From Vicinamibacterales bacterium (GTDB lineage: Bacteria; Acidobacteriota; Vicinamibacteria; Vicinamibacterales; UBA8438): a stretch of 64,000 nt of DNA. The stretch spans positions 124,001 through 188,000 of the forward strand of contig CATQHX010000008.1 of NCBI GenBank assembly GCA_958296065.1, given 5' to 3'. The notes below the pieces were generated by a model, which had not been told where the DNA came from, did no database searches, and saw nothing but the letters and a program-made list of their open reading frames with translations. The translations under genes and the position numbers were made by a program. Positions 34,791 to 43,119 of the stretch are shown here, piece after piece (positions within the stretch are counted from its first letter, which is position 1; each line of letters begins with the position of its first letter).

Positions 34791-34885
34791 GCGCCATAAA
34801 TCACGGCTCCGGGCGGCACCCCTCGGAAACACTGTCCCGATCGGGTTTGTCGAAGAACCCGTTGTCGGACCCTGGGGGGCTGTTT

Positions 34886-35032
34886 TCAGCGCCGCGGCTC
34901 GATCGAGCTGCAGGAACCGGAGCGAAGGGCGAGGTCTACCAGGCGCTCGAATTTCCCGTTCAGAATCCAGAGCCAGACGTTGGCGAGCAGCACGCCTCCG
35001 GCGGTGAAAACTTCGATTGCCGTTGCTTCCAT
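34886..35032 (-). CDS. Small single-pass membrane protein (48 aa)
   Basis: ATG at 35032 behind GAGGAAC. MEATAIEVFTAGGVLLANVWL forms one TM segment, then NGKFERLVDLALRS. Resembles the N-terminal part of the small TM-plus-coiled-coil proteins at 35227 and 49054, but stops early, perhaps by truncation. Function unknown. Confidence 0.5.
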   Translation of the reverse strand: MEATAIEVFTAGGVLLANVWLWILNGKFERLVDLALRSGSCSSIEPRR

Positions 35033-35226
35033 CGTTGTTCCTCGATCCACCCCCCGAGGGGGTCCGCTTCCCCGGCCGGCGCCGCTCGGAGAGACCCGTC
35101 CGGCCTGGCTGGGGCGGCATGCTACGCTTCGTCTCGATGGTTGGTCGCCATCAGAACAGGAGACGGTCCGCGTGTCCTGAATCGCCCGCGCCGGCGGCGC
35201 CGGCGGAGCGTCCGCGGGGATGATCC

Positions 35227-35454
35227 GTGTTGATGGCAATGGGCACAGTCGCAGCCGTACTTCTGGGCGTGTGGGGAATCGTCGCACACTACGACGACCG
35301 GGTGCGCAACCGGCTGGACACGCTCCGTGACCGGATCGACGCTCAAGGGAAGGAGACCGCGGAGCAACTGGGACAGCTCCGGGAGCAAATGGCGAAGCTC
35401 GCAGGCCTCCTCGAAGGCCTGCGGGAAGCACTGACCGGAAAACGCGCCGCATAG
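35227..35454 (+). CDS. Small membrane protein with coiled coil
   Basis: 75 aa (GTG at 35227; ATG at 35233 also possible). TM helix MGTVAAVLLGVWGIVAHY, then a heptad-like helix RLDTLRDRIDAQGKETAEQLGQLREQMAKLAGLLEGLREAL. Same design as the 84-aa protein at 49054. No family function known; such proteins may tether partners to the membrane. The nearest genes are unrelated. Confidence 0.6.
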   Translation: MLMAMGTVAAVLLGVWGIVAHYDDRVRNRLDTLRDRIDAQGKETAEQLGQLREQMAKLAGLLEGLREALTGKRAA

Positions 35455-35481
35455 CGGCCCCGCAACGGGGTCAACCGCGCA

Positions 35482-35510
35482 ACACCCCCCGCAGCAGCGG
35501 GGATGAACCC
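35482..35510 (+). CRISPR. Solitary degenerate type I-E-like repeat
   Basis: CCCCCCGCAGCAGCGGGGATGAACCC has the palindrome and tail of the repeats at 7.4, 12.0 and 26.6 kb. No second copy lies 61 nt either side. 35511-35796 holds no supported gene. Confidence 0.4.
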
Positions 35511-35796
35511 TGGGAAGAAGCTGGGATGGAACCGGACGTCTACACGTGGCGTTCGCACCGAACGCGGCGACAGGCGTGCAACTCATTTATTCGCATGGGT
35601 TTATAGAGCTAACCCGGCCACCATGTGCATTCTCATGCACAAATTCCGCGCGGATTGGACCGGACTAATTCAGCCGTGTCTGGACGGACGGCAGCGCGCG
35701 AGCGACATGTCGGAGGTTACGGCCATAAGGCTGGGCGACCACATGGCGGCAGGGCCATGACCGCACCGCTGGGATCCGGGTACGTCGAAACGCGCG

Positions 35797-36450
35797 TTAT
35801 CGGCCGCCGCAGCAGATCGCGTTGATGAGCTTGCCGGGAGGCTTCTCGTCGGGACCGAGGCCAAGGCCGGCGAGCTGCTCGACTTCGATCAGAGACGAGC
35901 ACTCGAGTTCCTCGGCTGCAACACGGCAGCCTTCGATCACGGTTCGGTACGCTGGCGACGATACGCCCGAGGATCCGGCTGAGTGTGCGTAGTCAGTGAT
36001 GTGCTTGATTGCCCCGAAGTCCACCTTCTTGAGCATGCCCGACCGACCGTGGAAGTGCTTCCTGAGGCCCTTCCTGAGGCCGTTGTCGAGCGGCGGGTGC
36101 AGCAAGTCGCGAAGGCCCTCGCGTCCGAGCCCGCCGGCGTAGACCGCCGTCTTCAGGAAGACGTTGATCAGCTTGGCGCTCCAGCCGACCGGGAATTTCG
36201 TGGGCTCTTGTCCGTTCTCCTGGACGACGTCGCGCAAGTGTTTGTTCGCTCGGCGGCACAACTCTTCGGTTTCACGCTGGTGCCAAGTGTCGAACCCCTC
36301 CGCGCCTGAGAGCACTTCGCCGAACGCGACCCCATCGAGGAGGCGATAGATGGTCTTCTTGTCCCTGATCGGGGCACCCGCGGCGACTGCTGCCCGGGCC
36401 GTCCACTTCGCGTACTCGACCACTATTTGGCAACGGGGTTCGACGCTCAT
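35797..36450 (-). CDS. Hypothetical protein (217 aa)
   Basis: Soluble, mainly helical. Recognisable blocks: KTIYRLLDGVAFGEVLSGAEGFDTWH, FPVGWSAKLINVFLKTAVYAGGLGREGLRDLLHPPLDNGLRKGL, DFGAIKHITDYA, and a C-terminal EVEQLAGLGLG. The Trp/Lys-rich 'GWSAKLINVFLKT' block reads like a real conserved family but I cannot name it. ATG at 36450. Thirty-two bp separate its start from the end of the next minus-strand gene (36483), so they are likely co-transcribed. Confidence 0.72.
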   Translation of the reverse strand: MSVEPRCQIVVEYAKWTARAAVAAGAPIRDKKTIYRLLDGVAFGEVLSGAEGFDTWHQRETEELCRRANKHLRDVVQENGQEPTKFPVGWSAKLINVFLKTAVYAGGLGREGLRDLLHPPLDNGLRKGLRKHFHGRSGMLKKVDFGAIKHITDYAHSAGSSGVSSPAYRTVIEGCRVAAEELECSSLIEVEQLAGLGLGPDEKPPGKLINAICCGGR

Positions 36451-36482
36451 GGACCCAGGGACCCTCCCGGAACCTGGTGCGG

Positions 36483-36776
36483 TCAGAACAGGATGACTGC
36501 GGCGAGCACTACGAAGAGTCCGACTCCTGCACCAAGCCAGGCATTGGTCACCTGCTTCGACTTCAGCGTTTCGATGTACTGCGCCTCGAAGACTCGTGCG
36601 ACCGCGGGATCGTCGCTAGCCTGTGCCAGCACCGCGGCAGGAACCTTCGGGCTCCGCAAGTGCACGACCAGGACCGCGACGACGGGGATCAAGAACCCGA
36701 AGATCGCCCATCCGAGGGTGTCCACGCGCTCCGCCTCCGCTGCGCCCGCGGCCCGTGCACTCGACGTATCCATCAT
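36483..36776 (-). CDS. Small two-TM membrane protein (97 aa)
   Basis: TM segments at about residues 20-42 (LGWAIFGFLIPVVAVLVVHL) and 76-96 (AWLGAGVGLFVVLAAVILF), with a charged loop between (ASDDPAVARVFEAQYIETLKSKQ). Probably upstream partner of the 217-aa gene. Function unknown. Confidence 0.65.
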   Translation of the reverse strand: MMDTSSARAAGAAEAERVDTLGWAIFGFLIPVVAVLVVHLRSPKVPAAVLAQASDDPAVARVFEAQYIETLKSKQVTNAWLGAGVGLFVVLAAVILF

Positions 36777-36989
36777 CGCCCTGATTGTAGCGGGCCGCGG
36801 CGGGGTCAGGGGCGGGTTGTTCGCGCGCGGGCGAAATCCTGGCGGTCCGGCGCTCCAGGTCGCTCGACCGTCAGCGCAATGGCCGCACCGATCGACGCGA
36901 TGGCAAGATCGCGGCCAGCAGCCAGACCGGGGACCGGCTGTTGGCGAGCGCGAGGATCTGAAGGAGACTCGACTCCGGCCGACCGCAAG

Positions 36990-37176
36990 ATGTTGTGGTC
37001 GCTGGCGGCATCTTCATGCCAACAGCGTGCGCGTGTGCTCACCGACCTCAAGGCGCGTCGCTTCGCTCCGCCCCCGCTTCGCGGGGCTGACGGCCTTGAC
37101 GCCGGCTCCGCGCAACTCGTCCAGACTGGTTCTTGCTGACGATGCCCACTCATACGCCCCCTACATGTTGTGGTCG
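36990..37176. repeat. Diverged 187-bp element with terminal direct repeats, copy 1
   Basis: The 12-mer ATGTTGTGGTCG stands at 36990-37001 and again at 37165-37176. Between them, CCAACAGCGTGCGCGTGTGCTCACC…, TCAAGGCGCGTCGCTTCGC, …GCTTCGCGGGGCT and CCCCCTACATG all recur in the same order at 55572-55759. Non-coding. The region either side (36777-37423) has no supported gene. Confidence 0.6.
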
Positions 37177-37423
37177 CCGCGGGTCGAAGAACGGGTGGCT
37201 CCGAAAGACATCAGGATCATCGGCCCGCGCTGGTAGCGCCGGCTGATGAGGCAGAGAGTCGAGATGGCCTTCAACCACGCCGGCATACCGCGGCCCAAGG
37301 TGTCGAACACGAGGCGGACGGCGCCCTGCAGAAGATGCCGAGCTGGCGCAGCGGCAGTTTCTGCTCGTGCGGCCCGAGAATCGGCTCGTGGCCGACAGCC
37401 TCGAGCGCAGATCGCCGAGACGC

Positions 37424-37810
37424 TCAATGGACGGTGGCTGCGCACCGGGACCGGATTGCCATTCCGAACCGCTTCACCGTTTCGTAGCTGCCGTCGTACT
37501 GCCGACCTCTCAGCTCCTGGAACAGAACCTGGGCCGAGTGGCCGACCTCGGCCGCCCGTCGCCGCAGGTACTCCGCGTGCGTGGCCAGTAGCGTGTCGCC
37601 CCGCGGCGCCCGCTGGTACGGCTTCCACTCCGTTTGCCGCAGACACCGCCGCACGGTCTTGCGGTCCAGGTCCAGCGCACAAGCAATCGCCCGAATCGAC
37701 GCACCCTCGCCCGCCCGACGACGAATCTCCTCCCACCGGACCCGTCCGATCACCTCGACCTCCCCGAGCATCTGACGCTCGGGGTCGATCGTCGCCGTTC
37801 TCGTCGACAT
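37424..37810 (-). mobile_element. istA: IS21-family IstA, N-terminal fragment, with element end
   Basis: 128 codons: MLGEVEVIGRVRWEEIRRRAGEGASIRAIACALDLDRKTVRRCLRQ (IstA helix-turn-helix) and the start of the linker (EVGHSAQVLFQELRGRQYDGSYETVKRF). The DDE catalytic domain is missing. Upstream, 37811-37890 (GTGACCACAGGTGGGGACTATTGG… GTGACCGGTGACAGGC) looks like the element terminus. Confidence 0.82.
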
Positions 37811-37890
37811 CTGCTCCTCCCCTCAGTTGTCGAGGTGAGGAGTTTTCAGTGACCACAGGTGGGGACTATTGGGTGACCGGTGACAGGCGG

Positions 37891-38912
37891 ACGATGGGGA
37901 GATGAATGGCTGGCGGAACAAGGGGAGGGTGGTCCGGGGGTGCGGACAGTTGACCGGCCCTGGTTGCGAACGTCATGTCCCGCGTGTCGAGACCAACTCG
38001 TTGAAGAAGAGACCTGACGGCCTTACCCCGGCAGGTCTTCACTTGCAGGCAACCATTCTGATTGGTGCGCCGCTGGCCGCGCATCCGGCTGCGTGTCGAT
38101 GACATCCGCGCGGCCGTTGGTTGGACCCGGCCCGGAACATTCGTGGAGGTCGCAGTCTGAAGACGAACCGCGGGCTCCGCACCGAACTCTGCGCTGAATA
38201 TGTAAACCTGTTTGTAAAGAAACAACTTGCAAGTATAGAGTAATTTCCGTTACCCATTCCGTTCCCAATTTCAATCTGGACTCAATCACACTCTACAATA
38301 CTGCCTGAGCCGGCTGTGGACGGAGGGCGGACCGAGGCACGGCACAGGCTGAGATGCCGATGGTCGGAGGCAGGCCCGACCGGCTCCAGATCGTGCTGGC
38401 GATGTTCGGGACGTCAGCGTCGGCCGGCAGAGCCACCAGGAGCTATCGCGAGGTCCTTTGGGACAGGATCCATGGTCGATTCTCGCTCCCTCAGAGCCTT
38501 GAAGTCGACCGGGAACACCACTCAACCCTCACGAAGTGAACGAGAGAGGCAGTCTCGAGGGCCGTTCGCGGAGTGTGGCCGACCAGACGCGTACCAGGGG
38601 GGAATCGAAGGTCGGCTCGGTGAACCCGGAGAGGTCACGTCGCTTCGTCTCTCATTCTTCTGATTCCACGACGACTAGGCGTTCGGGTGCGTTGCTCGGG
38701 TCCCGTCCTGGTAAATGGCGGACGGGAAGGTAGAAGACGCCAAACGAACCGAGAACGACGTAGCGCATGTAAAGGCCGCCTTGGTCGTCCACAGGTTCGC
38801 GCGATTTCAGCGATAGATTCCACTTAAGCATTGTCGTTTCTGAGAACTTCCGGGGCGACGCCAAGGATCGCCTGCTGCTCATCGGGGAAGGAGGTAGTGG
38901 TCAAGTTTGGGC
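37891..38912. other. Gene-poor spacer, including an A+T-rich stretch
   Basis: 38190-38310 is clearly A+T-richer than anything around it (TATGTAAACCTGTTTGTAAAG…). A 58-codon minus-strand frame at 38652-38831 (MLKWNLSLKSREPVDDQGG…) is protein-like but unsupported. Otherwise nothing recognisable. Confidence 0.35.
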
Positions 38913-39761
38913 TCACGCCGCCGCGGCGGCTTCGTGCTCTTCCAGCAGGGCGACGATGTCACGGATCGACCACAGCGTCTCGGTCACACCGGCCGCCATC
39001 GCCGGACTCATGCGGACCGTCCGGTGGATCCGCGCGAAGTTGTAGTGCATGAAGTGGATCGCGGTCGCCGCGGCATGGTTCTCCAGCTTTCGCGAGAAGC
39101 CGTTGGTCAGCCGCGTGTAGCGCCGCATCGACATCCGCATCGTGAGGTTCTGGCGCTCGATGTACGACGTGCTGATCCGCGTCGGGTCCGGGTCGCCCTG
39201 GACTTCCCGAACAACGCAGCTCTGGCACACGACCGGGCTGTAGCGCCGCTCAGCTTCGGCGTCGGCCCCGTAGATCTTGATCAACTGCGCGTAGTCGACA
39301 TCCATTCCGAAAGCACCTTCAACGGCTTCGACGTACGCCGTGAGCCCGTCCGTGGTAAGTTGCAACCGATGCTTGAGGCGGTCGGCGAGGTCGGTCATGA
39401 AGGCGTGCGCTGTGATGGCGTCGCGCGGGCCGATGCGCCACGTCGGAACCAGTTTCGAGTCGGCGTCGATGGCGACCCACGTCCACACGTCGCCGGCCAC
39501 CTTCGGGGCGCGCTTCGCCCGCTCAACGTTCTTCTGCTTCGCGTAGACGAACTGCCAAATCTCGTCGCACTCCAGGCGCCGGCAGCCGAGCCCGCGAAGC
39601 GTCTCATCCTGGTAGGCGGCGCAGACCGGACCGAGATCCGCGATCAGCTTCAGGATAGTAGGCTTGGAGACGTCAGTCATGCGGGCCGTGGCGCGGATGC
39701 TGTTGCCTTCGACCAGGGCGGCGACGACCGCGCAACGCTTGTCGGTTGACAGCTTGTTCAT
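38913..39761 (-). mobile_element. IS1-family-type transposase (lone gene)
   Basis: 282 aa from the ATG at 39761. N-terminal HTH (LVEGNSIRATARMTDVSKPTILKLIADLG), Cys/His bits, then the DDE-type core: LECDEIWQFVYAKQKNV, DVWTWVAIDADSKLVPTWRIG, LTTDGLTAYVEAVEGAFG, and the conserved STSYIERQNLTMRMSMRRYTRLTNGFSRK… MHYNFARIHRTVRMSPAMAAG. Databases label such proteins IS1-family transposases, yet they often appear as single genes without clear inverted repeats; I see none here. Complete, probably translatable. Confidence 0.85.
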
Positions 39762-39776
39762 GGCTACGATTTCAGC

Positions 39777-40097
39777 ATGACCGCTCAAGCATCAACAACG
39801 GGATCTTGTGGGCATTGCGACGGTTCGCCGGGCAGTGCTGCGACCTTCGCGGGGCAAGTCTGCATGCCGATCAACGGACGGGTTCAGTGTATCGATCACT
39901 GCATCCATGAGATTGTCGCGGCACTCAACGCGGGCGGTGTTCGGACGACGGCGAGCTGCTGTGGGCATGGCAAGATGAAAGGCAACATCCTTCTCGAAGA
40001 CGGCCGGATGCTGACCATCCAGCCAATCCCGGAGAAGGTTGTTGCCGAACCCCTTAGCTCGTGTGGCAGAGCGGAGAACAGTGGGCACAGCCGTTGA
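39777..40097 (+). CDS. Small Cys/His-rich conserved hypothetical protein
   Basis: 106 aa from 39777, or 77 aa from the ATG at 39864 (MPINGRVQCIDHCIHEIVAALNAGG). The core VQCIDHCIHEIVAALNAGGVRTTASCCGHGKMKGNILLEDGR has three Cys/His clusters fit for one metal site. I know this motif from unannotated proteins in environmental genomes. The last 20 residues overlap the convergent 40054 gene and look like read-through, so the 3' end may be truncated. Divergent from the IS1-type gene with only 15 bp between starts. Confidence 0.6.
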   Translation: MTAQASTTGSCGHCDGSPGSAATFAGQVCMPINGRVQCIDHCIHEIVAALNAGGVRTTASCCGHGKMKGNILLEDGRMLTIQPIPEKVVAEPLSSCGRAENSGHSR

Positions 40098-40272
40098 TCT
40101 GGCCGTAGTACTTCCGCGCTTCGGTGACCGCTGGCCCGCATGTGGTGAAGTTCCCCAAGTAAATCCGATTCTCGGATTTCGGCAGCCAGGAACACCCGCC
40201 ATCGTGGACTTCATGATCGCCGTTGGCCTGCTGGTTCTTGTTTACATAGTAGTAAGGCATGACGAATTCCAT
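40054..40272 (-). CDS. Small conserved hypothetical protein (PYYYVNKN family)
   Basis: 72 aa from the ATG at 40272; an internal ATG at 40257 gives MPYYYVNKNQQANGDHEVH. Conserved features: PYYYVNKN-x-NGDHEVH, CSWLPKSENRIYLGNF, CGPAVTEARKYYGQINGCAHCSPLCHT. Four Cys and two His near the C-terminus suggest Zn binding. A compact family widely scattered in bacteria, without known function as far as I know. The start codon lies in the left arm of an 11-bp inverted repeat. Confidence 0.72.
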   Translation of the reverse strand: MEFVMPYYYVNKNQQANGDHEVHDGGCSWLPKSENRIYLGNFTTCGPAVTEARKYYGQINGCAHCSPLCHTS

Positions 40273-40300
40273 GCTTGACCACGCGGAGCGGTCAAGCATG
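40270..40300. promoter_or_regulatory. 11-bp inverted repeat over the start of the 40054-40272 gene
   Basis: CATGCTTGACC (40270-40280) and GGTCAAGCATG (40290-40300), loop 9 nt, perfect. In RNA it would sequester the ATG and its ribosome binding region; in DNA it could be an operator. Either would control the small Cys-rich gene. Confidence 0.55.
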
Positions 40301-40437
40301 CTACGATAGCCCCGCCACGTTAGACCGGCGCACGCGGCTGCGCCAGCAGGGAATAGGCGGGAGCTTCATCCGCGTGCGAGGTCTACGTGGCAGTCGGCCC
40401 GGTAGCCAATTCCGGTCGCGGGCCAGAGGGGGGCCGT

Positions 40438-41010
40438 ATGGGCGCGCTGTTGGTCTTTGTCTCGCTCGGCGTCTTCGCATGGTCGGTGCTCGGACTCATC
40501 AGCCCGCGGATCGCTAGGCTGAGGGGGCGGTTTCAGGCCGTAGGGCTGTTGGGGTTCTCCGTGGTGCTGTTCGCAGTTGCCGGGGCCATGCTGCCGGAGC
40601 CATCGCCAGAGGCCGAGCGGGAAGTGACGCGGAATGCGGATGGGGAAGCCGGACGGGCAGCGGAACGTGAACGGCCGGCCTCGACTCGCAGGACTGGGTT
40701 GACTATGGCTCAGCGGAACGCTGTTCGTTCAGCGAACTCGTATCTGCAACTGTCTGGGTTCTCTCGTCGGGGCTTGATCGAACAGCTATCGTCGGACTTC
40801 GGAGACGGGTACAACGTTGGAGACGCTACGGTCGCTGTCGACAGTCTGAGCGTCGACTGGAATGCGCAGGCAGCGAGGTCTGCCGCTGCGTATCTTCAGA
40901 TGTCGGGTTTCTCGTGCCGTGGGCTAATCCAGCAGTTGTCCTCCGATGCCGGCGACAAGTACACGGTCGAGCAGGCTACCTATGGGGCGACTCAGGCTGG
41001 CATCTGCTGA
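40438..41010 (+). CDS. Membrane-anchored Ltp-repeat protein
   Basis: 190 aa from the ATG at 40438 (purine-rich ribosome binding site). Two N-terminal TM helices (LLVFVSLGVFAWSVLGLI; LLGFSVVLFAVAGAML), an acidic linker, then two Ltp repeats: RSANSYLQLSGFSRRGLIEQLSSDFGDGY and SAAAYLQMSGFSCRGLIQQLSSDAGDKY, each a helix-turn-helix-like unit ending in an A(T/V)xAxxx motif. The Ltp domain is known from a Streptococcus thermophilus prophage lipoprotein that blocks DNA injection by other phages, so superinfection exclusion is a reasonable guess. It is also common in Actinobacteria and Firmicutes; here it has TM anchoring instead of a lipobox. Confidence 0.8.
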   Translation: MGALLVFVSLGVFAWSVLGLISPRIARLRGRFQAVGLLGFSVVLFAVAGAMLPEPSPEAEREVTRNADGEAGRAAERERPASTRRTGLTMAQRNAVRSANSYLQLSGFSRRGLIEQLSSDFGDGYNVGDATVAVDSLSVDWNAQAARSAAAYLQMSGFSCRGLIQQLSSDAGDKYTVEQATYGATQAGIC

Positions 41011-41063
41011 ACCAAGCGCGGGGCGGTTCCCCCAACCGCCCGCGCTTGGGCGCGTAGCTCTAG

Positions 41064-42386
41064 CTAACGCCTTTCCAGAACAACGAGCATCTCGCCGAGT
41101 TCGTGGCGGCCGCCCTGCTGCGGCGAAGAACGCATTGAGCGTGAGGGCTCAAGCGCGATTAGTCGATAATCGAGGGGCTCAGCGAGCTCGGCGAGGATCT
41201 TCGCCACAGGGACGTCGACGCCGGCATAGCGGCTGTCACCGACCACGATGTACGCGCGTCCGCGAGATCGCATCCTGCGTCGGAGATGGCCCAGGACGAC
41301 GGAGAGGTCCTCCGCGTAAGCGCCGATCATTTCCGGGATGTGCGGATTCCACAACTGGCTGCGCACTTGTTGCAGCGCGTCGACGGTGCTGGCTAGCGAG
41401 GGACTGCCCACTTCGTGGCCGGCGAAGTCGCGCAGCAGCTGGACATGGCTTCTCAGCGTCGCGTGGCGCAACCGGGTGTTGCCGGCGCCATCGCGAAGGT
41501 AGCCCAAGGCCCACAGCTCGACGTTGTAGACGTCGGTGTAGTCGAAGGAATTGGGATACGGCGGGGAGAAGACAGCAAGGTCTTGTGCGCCGATATCGGC
41601 CGCAAGGGTACGGGCGTCGCCGCGCAGGAGCACGTAATCCAAACACCGCCGGGAAGCAAAGCGGCGCAGATCGTGGAGCGCCTCGAGCACGCCGGCGCGG
41701 AAGAGTTCGTCGACGACCCCAGGGTCGCGCTCCCGTTCGCGCCAGCCCTGTCGATACCGTCGACCCTTCCCGCTGACGACCACGTTGCTGGCCGGTATCG
41801 CGGCGGAGGCCAGGACCACGCGAAAGAGCCGTCTGCAGACCGGATCCTGCAAGAGGTCGATCGCAGAGCGGTAGGCGAGGAGGCGGCTGGCGACAGCACG
41901 AGAAAAGATGTACCGCCCGTCGCGGCCGGGCTCGACGAACGTCGCCGGCGCTCCGGAAAAGAGCGGAGCGTCAGGCGCGCAACCACGCGCGACACGTTCG
42001 ACGACGCAGCGGAAAGCCGTGGTGGCGGCGTCGAAGTCGAGGGGCGCGATCTTGGCCTCAATGAGGTCAGCCAGAAAGGGATTGACTTCGATCGTGGTGG
42101 GCTTGATTCCCAGGAACTGGGCGGCGAGTGCCGTCGTGCCGGACCCGCCGAACGGGTCCACGATGTGGCGAACAACGCCGGGTGTCTCGCAGAGCGCGCG
42201 TTCCACGATCTCAGGGGCGAAGGCCTCCTTAGAGCGCCGCCATCGCTGAAACGGCAACGCGGGCGAGCCTGCGTTGGTGCCGATCGTGGGGATGCAGCGT
42301 TCCCCGATCCAATCGCGGAACCGGACGTGGATGCCGACGGCGTCACCTGTTCCGGGGGAACCCAGTGCAGGCGCAAGTTGCGGCAA
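41064..42386 (-). CDS. DNA methyltransferase (N4/N6 type)
   Basis: Up to 440 aa from a TTG at 42386; internal GTG starts are possible. SAM-binding motif I is DPFGGSGTTALAAQFLGI near residue 77 with EVNPFLADL after it; the catalytic motif IV is SPPYPNSFDYTDVYNVELW near 265. Motif I before motif IV with a large N-terminal extension is the gamma-like order; SPPY is typical of N4-cytosine enzymes but also occurs in N6-adenine enzymes. C-terminal part: SRGRAYIVVGDSRYAGVDVPVAKIL. No restriction enzyme is adjacent. Divergent from the HTH gene, starts overlapping or adjoining, an arrangement suited to joint control. Confidence 0.87.
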   Translation of the reverse strand: MPQLAPALGSPGTGDAVGIHVRFRDWIGERCIPTIGTNAGSPALPFQRWRRSKEAFAPEIVERALCETPGVVRHIVDPFGGSGTTALAAQFLGIKPTTIEVNPFLADLIEAKIAPLDFDAATTAFRCVVERVARGCAPDAPLFSGAPATFVEPGRDGRYIFSRAVASRLLAYRSAIDLLQDPVCRRLFRVVLASAAIPASNVVVSGKGRRYRQGWRERERDPGVVDELFRAGVLEALHDLRRFASRRCLDYVLLRGDARTLAADIGAQDLAVFSPPYPNSFDYTDVYNVELWALGYLRDGAGNTRLRHATLRSHVQLLRDFAGHEVGSPSLASTVDALQQVRSQLWNPHIPEMIGAYAEDLSVVLGHLRRRMRSRGRAYIVVGDSRYAGVDVPVAKILAELAEPLDYRLIALEPSRSMRSSPQQGGRHELGEMLVVLERR

Positions 42387-42802
42387 TGGCGGCCTCCTCG
42401 ACGTTCCAACGCATTACCCAAGGATATGGCGAATATGTTAGTACTGTCCAGATGGCCGCGAAGGTCGCGCTTGAGGACCTCGCCGAGAAGTTGCGGGCAG
42501 TCAGAGCTCGTCGCTTGGCTACACAGGTCCAGATCTCCGCCGCCACTGGAGTGGATCAGGCGACGATATCGCGGATTCTCAACGGCCGCCGGCGTCAGGC
42601 TACCGCTCGCCTGGTACGACTGGAAGAGTATGTGGATATGCTACTTGGGGAAGAGAAACTCTCGCCAAGGGTGCAGGAGGCAGCCAAGAGTTTCCTGGTG
42701 AGAGGGGGGACGGAGGCGGAACTGATTGCGTCGATCAAGCACTCGGCGGACCTTGTTCTGCGGAAGCTGCGTCGCAGCATTCGCGAGACAGAAGAGAGGT
42801 AG
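42386..42802 (+). CDS. HTH transcriptional regulator (Xre/C-protein-like)
   Basis: 139 aa from the ATG at 42386 (MAASSTFQRITQGYGEYV); a GTG at 42365 and an ATG at 42452 are alternatives. HTH: LAEKLRAVRARRLATQVQISAATGVDQATISRILNGRRRQATARLVRLEEYVDML. A C-terminal helical part follows. Divergently abuts the methyltransferase, so it may be its controller, as C proteins are in restriction-modification systems, but no C-box was identified. Confidence 0.75.
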   Translation: MAASSTFQRITQGYGEYVSTVQMAAKVALEDLAEKLRAVRARRLATQVQISAATGVDQATISRILNGRRRQATARLVRLEEYVDMLLGEEKLSPRVQEAAKSFLVRGGTEAELIASIKHSADLVLRKLRRSIRETEER

Positions 42803-43119
42803 CGAAACGGGGCAAACCAGCCCCCTGACCGTTGCGGTGGGGGACACTGTCGGACCGGGGGCTGCGCGTGTCGGACGGCTCCGGTGGATGTCTCCGGCGT
42901 GTTCTTGGACGGCGAGGGGTTGACCTACACGGGGTGTTCTCGGCGGCGGACGTGGCGACGGTGTCGGTATCGAGCTCGGTGTTGACGGTGACGCCGGTGT
43001 CGTCGGCGTCGTCTTCGTCGTGACGGTGTCGAACGAGGCCCCGGTTGCGGTGGGGACGCTGGTCGGACCGCACGCTGAGCGTGTCGGACGGTCGGTGACG
43101 GTTGAGGTGTAGGGCGTGT
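42803..43119 (+). pseudogene. Debris of an Ig-like tandem-repeat surface protein
   Basis: In shifting frames: AVGDTVGPGAARVG, GVFSAADVATVSVSSSVLTVTPVSS, VTVSNEAPVAVGTL, TVEV-GVFTDPDG. These are the hallmark phrases of bacterial Ig-like/cadherin-like repeats (xAPxAVGTIPDQTLxVGxxxTVDVSxxFxDPDGDxLTYTxxSSDxxVATVSVSG). At least two repeat units are visible, riddled with indels. No open gene remains. Confidence 0.6.

Noticed and set aside
35461..35481. GCCCCGCAACGGGGTCAACCG as a second CRISPR repeat next to 35482
   Set aside because: Only 32 nt from the other core rather than 61, and the tail lacks GATGAA; taken as a chance GC palindrome.
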